Origin: Dyella_B sp035486915
GTDB taxonomy: Bacteria > Pseudomonadota > Gammaproteobacteria > Xanthomonadales > Rhodanobacteraceae
Length of the DNA: 10,381 bases
Direction: 5' to 3'
Assembly (NCBI RefSeq): GCF_035486915.1
Contig: NZ_DATHMR010000072.1
Coordinates: forward strand, 1 to 10,381
Part shown: in pieces, positions 7,443 through 10,381 of the stretch
How positions within the stretch are numbered: position 1 is the first letter of the stretch
Layout: each line of letters opens with the position of its first letter
Notes under the pieces: generated by a model
Databases searched by the model: none
Told to the model about the DNA's origin: nothing
The model's input: the letters and a program-made list of their open reading frames with translations, nothing else
Translations under genes and position numbers: made by a program

Positions 7443-7573
7443 GCTGTTCTTTCCTTGTGGAGTCGTGTTGCGACCAGGTCATTGGCCACGCCTGTATATA
7501 AGGCTTTACCGGCGCAACCGCCGCAATGCCGAAAGCCGCGAAAGCGTCGATCGATATTGTGGCGGCGGTTCAT
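7439..7573 (-). pseudogene. Possible remnant with a GIY-YIG-like peptide (weak)
   Basis: A minus-strand frame opening at ATG 7573 (44 codons) ends in a TGA that overlaps the serine hydrolase start as ATGA. It contains LYTGVANDLV (7501-7472) followed by ATRLHKER, which recalls the N-terminal signature of small GIY-YIG nucleases (LYxGxTxDLxxRxxxH). The upstream half of that signature (a YVYIL-type strand) is absent in all three minus frames, and the lead is Arg/Gly-rich and unlike a folded protein. It may be an eroded fragment, a short leader peptide coupled to the hydrolase, or coincidence. Confidence 0.15.
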
Positions 7574-7830
7574 GGCGCTTCCCGTTGAGATGAGGCCATG
7601 TTTGTCGGGTAAGGCGCCCGATGCACCTGCCAAGTGATTGATGGTGGGTTGCGAGGGACGAATGGCAGGAGGACAGGGACTAGTGGGCGGGCAACTATTG
7701 TCCGTCCACGTCGAATCACAGCCATGGTAAGCAGGCGGGTTTCGACCTCAGGAACTCCACCGCTGGGGGCGACCCTTCGAGACGGGCATCTGGATGGTCG
7801 TGATGGTTGCGTCAACGCTTCGGAGATGGA

Positions 7831-7849
7831 CCCATTAGCGCGTAATGGG
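7831..7849. repeat. Inverted repeat CCCATTA-GCGCG-TAATGGG
   Basis: A perfect 7-bp inverted repeat around a five-base centre, 19 bases in all, in the gene-poor region downstream of the LytTR regulator gene. Its symmetry and length match a dimeric regulator operator; as an RNA hairpin it lacks a following T-run on either strand, so a terminator is less likely. No second copy was noticed in the window. Confidence 0.4.
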
Positions 7850-7911
7850 ATTGTGCACCGTCAGACTTTGGTGCAGTTGCAGTGCCGCCACCTCCGCGAT
7901 GAGGGTGCCGG

Positions 7912-7925
7912 CAAGGTCCACCTTG
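7912..7925. repeat. Inverted repeat CAAGGT-CC-ACCTTG
   Basis: A perfect 6-bp inverted repeat with a two-base centre, 56 bases before the end of the response-regulator gene. The centre is too small for an RNA hairpin loop without opening the stem, so it would act as a DNA site if anything. It may be chance. Confidence 0.25.
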
Positions 7926-7980
7926 GCGAAAGCGGACAGTACTTAGAACTGACTTATGGCTCGGCTTGCCCTTGGCCACA

Positions 7981-8760
7981 TTACAACGGCTGCCCGAGTC
8001 GGGCCTCGAGTAACGGCCGAAACGTGCGGCTGACATGCACCCGGTGACCGCCTCGCAAAACGAGATCAAACTCCCCGTGAGTGGCCGGCTCCAAATGCAG
8101 AATGCTGTCGATGTTGACGACGGTCGAGCGATGCACGCGAACGAAGCGGCGCGGATCGAGCTGTCCGACGAGTTCACCGAGGGCCGCGCGATGGATGATA
8201 CGTTCATGCCCCACGTGCAACGCCACGTAGACACCAGCACTTTCGATGCAGTCGATCGATTCGACGCGGATCAAATCGGTCTTGTCGCGTTCCCTAATGA
8301 CGATGCGATCGAGAAACGGTTTGTCCAGGCGATGGTTATCGAGAAGCTTGAGCACGCTCTGGCCGACGTCGCGCACATACTTATCGTCCAGACGTGATTT
8401 TGCACGCAAGAAAGCGGCCTCCATGCGCTCGTCGCCGTATGGCTTGAGCACATAGTCGATTGCGGCCGATTCGAAAGCACGCACGGCATGCTGATCGAAG
8501 GCCGTCACAAATACAGTCACGGGCATGCGCTCGATGCCAATCGCATCGATCACGCTCAGGCCGTCGAGCCCCGGCATTTGAACGTCTAGAAAAACAACAT
8601 CGGGCTGCTTTTGCAGGATCGCCTCGACGGCGTCGAGCCCATTCTCCGCTTCCATTATTTCGTCAACGTCGGGATCGTTATCCATCAATTCGCGCAGACG
8701 CTGACGCGCCGGCTGCTCGTCGTCGACGATAAGAACCCGATAAGTAGGTCTCTCACTCAT
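7981..8760 (-). CDS. LytTR-family response regulator (AlgR/LytR type)
   Basis: 259-residue DNA-binding response regulator, the normal size of AlgR-like proteins. The receiver domain occupies about residues 6-120: acidic pair D13-D14 in VLIVDDEQPAR, phospho-acceptor D59 in VVFLDVQMPGLDG, T86 in VFVTAFD and K106 in YVLKPY. After a linker, the LytTR domain spans about 155-255 (DRIVIRERDKTDLIRVESIDCIES, RFVRVHRSTVVNI, HRVHVSRTFRPLLE); it binds DNA through beta strands as direct-repeat sites. The frame reaches back to 9042, but that lead is the antisense-like shadow of the kinase gene. ATG 8760 (MSERPTYRVLIVDDE) or ATG 8766 (two residues longer) are the plausible starts; 8760 has GGGA nine bases upstream. 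The start overlaps the kinase end by 8 bases (14 for the alternative), so translation is probably coupled. The target genes are unknown. Confidence 0.93.
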   Translation of the reverse strand: MSERPTYRVLIVDDEQPARQRLRELMDNDPDVDEIMEAENGLDAVEAILQKQPDVVFLDVQMPGLDGLSVIDAIGIERMPVTVFVTAFDQHAVRAFESAAIDYVLKPYGDERMEAAFLRAKSRLDDKYVRDVGQSVLKLLDNHRLDKPFLDRIVIRERDKTDLIRVESIDCIESAGVYVALHVGHERIIHRAALGELVGQLDPRRFVRVHRSTVVNIDSILHLEPATHGEFDLVLRGGHRVHVSRTFRPLLEARLGQPL

Positions 8761-9886
8761 CGTCATGTATCCCGGACGTGCGCGTGGGTATCGAGACACA
8801 AACACGCGCACCGCCACCTTCGCGCGGACCGATTTGAAGACCGGCCTCCTGCGTAGGGTGGAGCATGGCGATGCGCTCGCGCGTGCCACCCAGACCCAAC
8901 CCGACGCGATCGTCCGTCCAGTTATCGCCAAGCCCGACGCCATTATCCTCGACGGCGATGCACAACGTAGTTTCATCGACCGTCGCTCGTACCCAAACGG
9001 TGCCACCGCCCGGTCGTGACGACAATCCGTGACGAACCGCATTCTCGACCAGCGGTTGCAGGATCAAGCTTGGCACCATGATGTCGCGAACGAAATCGGG
9101 AACATCGATGACGACATGCAAACTATCGCCAAAGCGCGTCTTCTGGATGGCGAGGTAATGGCCGAGGAATTCCAATTCCTCGCTAAGACGCACCTGTTGC
9201 CGACGTCCAGACTCCAGCGAAAGACGCAGGAGATCGCCCAATTGCTCGATCATTCCACGCGCAAGCTTGGGTTGACTGACAACGAGGGAGGAGATGGTAT
9301 TGAGCGCGTTGAAAAGAAAGTGCGGATCGAGTTGCATGCGAAGCACATTCAAACGCGCCTCAGAGAAATTGCGCTCGAGTCGTTCAAGCCTTAGCTGCGA
9401 AGCAAGATAATGCTGGCTGTATTGCACCGCTTGCCAACCGCCGACCACAAGCAAATAGACCAGCAGACTCCACAGGAATCCGCCTTTCAATGTCTCATGC
9501 ATAGGGCCCACGCCGATCGCGTCCGGCCACGTCATCACACCCATGATCACCTGAAGCAGAGCACCAACGTAGCTTTGAACGAAAGTAATCGGAAGGCCGA
9601 TGAGGATATGGACAGTGAGCCGCGTTCCCAGATTGTTCACCGCAATGGGTAGGCGCCGATCCACCGCAACAATCGCCGGAACCAGCAACCCCCACGCCCA
9701 CCACTCTGCCAGCGAGCCGCGCAGCACGAACCACCACGCCGCGTTCGACGCAAAACGCGGCACCGCGAAAACGACTCCGACGGCCGTCCAGGCGAGCAGT
9801 GAGATAAGCACCACACGCAGCCTGGAATAGGAGCCGTTTTCCATACGCCGAGCATGGTTTCGAATCGAACGCACCATCGTCCTCAC
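8753..9886 (-). CDS. Membrane sensor histidine kinase, LytS/AlgZ type (HisKA_7-like His_kinase + HATPase)
   Basis: 377 residues from GTG 9886. Four hydrophobic segments at about 24-42, 62-77, 91-116 and 135-152 form an inner-membrane sensor with almost no periplasmic domain. A short helical linker follows (SQLRLERLERNFSEARLNVL). The phospho-acceptor H189 lies in LRMQLDPHFLFNALNTISSL, the signature of the His_kinase (PF06580) class that partners LytTR regulators. ATP-binding motifs are LVENAVRHGL (N282), DNGVGLG (314-320) and GLGLGGTRERI (329-339). The start is uncertain: GTG 9886, ATG 9877 and ATG 9844 are in frame, the first two having only poor Shine-Dalgarno spacing (a GAGG ends three bases before ATG 9877). 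It is followed by the overlapping response regulator, so the two form one two-component system. The signal sensed cannot be read. Confidence 0.93.
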   Translation of the reverse strand: MRTMVRSIRNHARRMENGSYSRLRVVLISLLAWTAVGVVFAVPRFASNAAWWFVLRGSLAEWWAWGLLVPAIVAVDRRLPIAVNNLGTRLTVHILIGLPITFVQSYVGALLQVIMGVMTWPDAIGVGPMHETLKGGFLWSLLVYLLVVGGWQAVQYSQHYLASQLRLERLERNFSEARLNVLRMQLDPHFLFNALNTISSLVVSQPKLARGMIEQLGDLLRLSLESGRRQQVRLSEELEFLGHYLAIQKTRFGDSLHVVIDVPDFVRDIMVPSLILQPLVENAVRHGLSSRPGGGTVWVRATVDETTLCIAVEDNGVGLGDNWTDDRVGLGLGGTRERIAMLHPTQEAGLQIGPREGGGARVCVSIPTRTSGIHDDE

Positions 9887-9969
9887 ACGTTTCGCCGAAC
9901 GCTCGTGCCATCGTACACGGACGCATCGATCATGCCCACGCTACCTGATTCAGCGAGCGCTCGATCGAT

Positions 9970-10381
9970 TCACGCCCCGGCGGGATTCGACGAATAAGTG
10001 ATGGCAACGATACGCCAGCCATCCGTCGTCTTAACCAGTTGCCATGTTTCGTCGCCGCGGTTCTCTACTTTGCCATCGATGACAAAGTCGAAGTGAAAAT
10101 AGACGGAGGCCACAGCACCGTCGCTCATGATGCGAATGTCAGTATGGCGCGGATCGAGATCCGATTTTGTACTCGATACAAAAGTGGCGAAATCCTGATA
10201 ACTACTGACACGCACTTTCTGTGTCGAAGGCTTCTTCGCCCGCATGGCGGGGAGCGCCTTGTCTGACAACACGGTCACCCACGTGCTGCCGTGATCGAGA
10301 AAGAGATCGGAAACACCTTTGCCGTCATGGGTGACTACAGCATGGTGAAAAGTTTCCATAACGTGCTGAATATCTATTACA
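9970..10381 (-). CDS. NTF2-like (DUF4440/SnoaL-type) protein, N-terminus beyond the window
   Basis: The frame is open from the right edge to TGA at 9970, 137 codons visible. The ATG at 10359 is probably internal: the seven codons before it read VIDIQHV, and together with METFHHAVVTHDGKGVSDLF they make the opening amphipathic helix of an NTF2-like domain, which would be cut in half by starting at 10359. The following sequence shows the typical order: a loop and strand with GSTWVTVL, a helix SYQDFATFVSS, then strands IRIMSDGAVASVYFHFDFVIDG, TWQLVKTTDGWRIVAITYS. Family members act as small enzymes or ligand-binding domains and are often exported; whether a signal peptide is present lies outside the window. 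It lies 83 bases upstream of the kinase gene on the same strand and could share its transcript. Function unknown. Confidence 0.8.
   Translation of the reverse strand, partial: VIDIQHVMETFHHAVVTHDGKGVSDLFLDHGSTWVTVLSDKALPAMRAKKPSTQKVRVSSYQDFATFVSSTKSDLDPRHTDIRIMSDGAVASVYFHFDFVIDGKVENRGDETWQLVKTTDGWRIVAITYSSNPAGA

Larger units (their letters stand above)
7443..7980. other. 538-base stretch without a convincing gene
   Basis: This separates the serine hydrolase (start 7442) from the response-regulator stop (7981) and should hold the hydrolase promoter. No good -35/-10 pair is visible; a TTATATACA run on the minus strand (7494-7502) is the only AT-rich box. Two perfect inverted repeats (7831-7849 and 7912-7925) and a looser one (AACCGCCGC at 7516-7524 with GCGGCGGTT at 7562-7570) are present. 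Short open frames exist on both strands: the longest plus-strand one starts at 7634 (137 codons) but runs into the response-regulator gene antisense, and its first half is Arg/Gly-rich. Between 7825 and 7950, two codon-aligned frames on opposite strands both read like protein, so one may be a decayed gene end. No RNA gene was recognised. Confidence 0.6.

Noticed and set aside
7634..8047. 137-codon plus-strand frame in the gene-poor region
   Set aside because: It runs into the response-regulator gene antisense, and its first half is low-complexity Arg/Gly/Thr; not enough to call a gene.
9954..9963. CGAGCGCTCG palindrome after the NTF2-like stop
   Set aside because: No loop or T-run; short palindromes like this are expected by chance in GC-rich DNA.

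Overview
The window looks like an ordinary chromosomal stretch from a GC-rich gammaproteobacterium. The gene set (a GH2 glycosidase with a LacI regulator, an AlgZ/AlgR-type LytTR two-component pair, a DHA2 drug exporter and secreted NTF2-like proteins) suggests the Xanthomonadales, perhaps Rhodanobacteraceae such as Dyella, Luteibacter or Rhodanobacter. This taxonomic guess is inference from gene style and base composition, not from any marker gene. I saw no rRNA, tRNA, CRISPR array, insertion sequence or phage gene.

Left block (1-2665, plus strand): the C-terminal end of a GH2 glycoside hydrolase runs in from the left edge. A LacI-family regulator follows 16 bases later, then a PAPS-type sulfotransferase with a strong ribosome binding site. 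A perfect 11-bp hairpin closes the block, with a second weaker terminator-like hairpin behind it. This reads as the tail of a carbohydrate-utilisation locus under local LacI control.

Middle block (2716-5422): a 14-TM DHA2/EmrB-type MFS exporter and a GNAT acetyltransferase lie on the minus strand. The GNAT gene most likely starts at a TTG placed 7 bases after a perfect GGAGGT. Divergent from it is a small unrecognised helical protein of 88 residues on the plus strand.

Third block (5476-7980, minus strand): a secreted beta-lactamase-fold serine hydrolase is followed after 62 bases by a small secreted NTF2-like protein with four cysteines and visibly lower GC. Upstream of the hydrolase is the only long gene-poor stretch (538 bases). 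It holds two short perfect inverted repeats, a weak GIY-YIG-like peptide match just before the hydrolase start, and ambiguous short open frames that may be eroded coding sequence.

Right block (7981-10381, minus strand): a membrane sensor kinase of the LytS/AlgZ type overlaps its LytTR response regulator. Upstream of the kinase is a second NTF2-like protein whose frame stays open to the right edge, so its start lies outside the window.

No clearly new multi-gene system is visible. The points most worth a second look are the sulfotransferase in a glycosidase/LacI locus, the serine hydrolase plus cysteine-containing NTF2-like pair, and the structured gene-poor region at 7443-7980.
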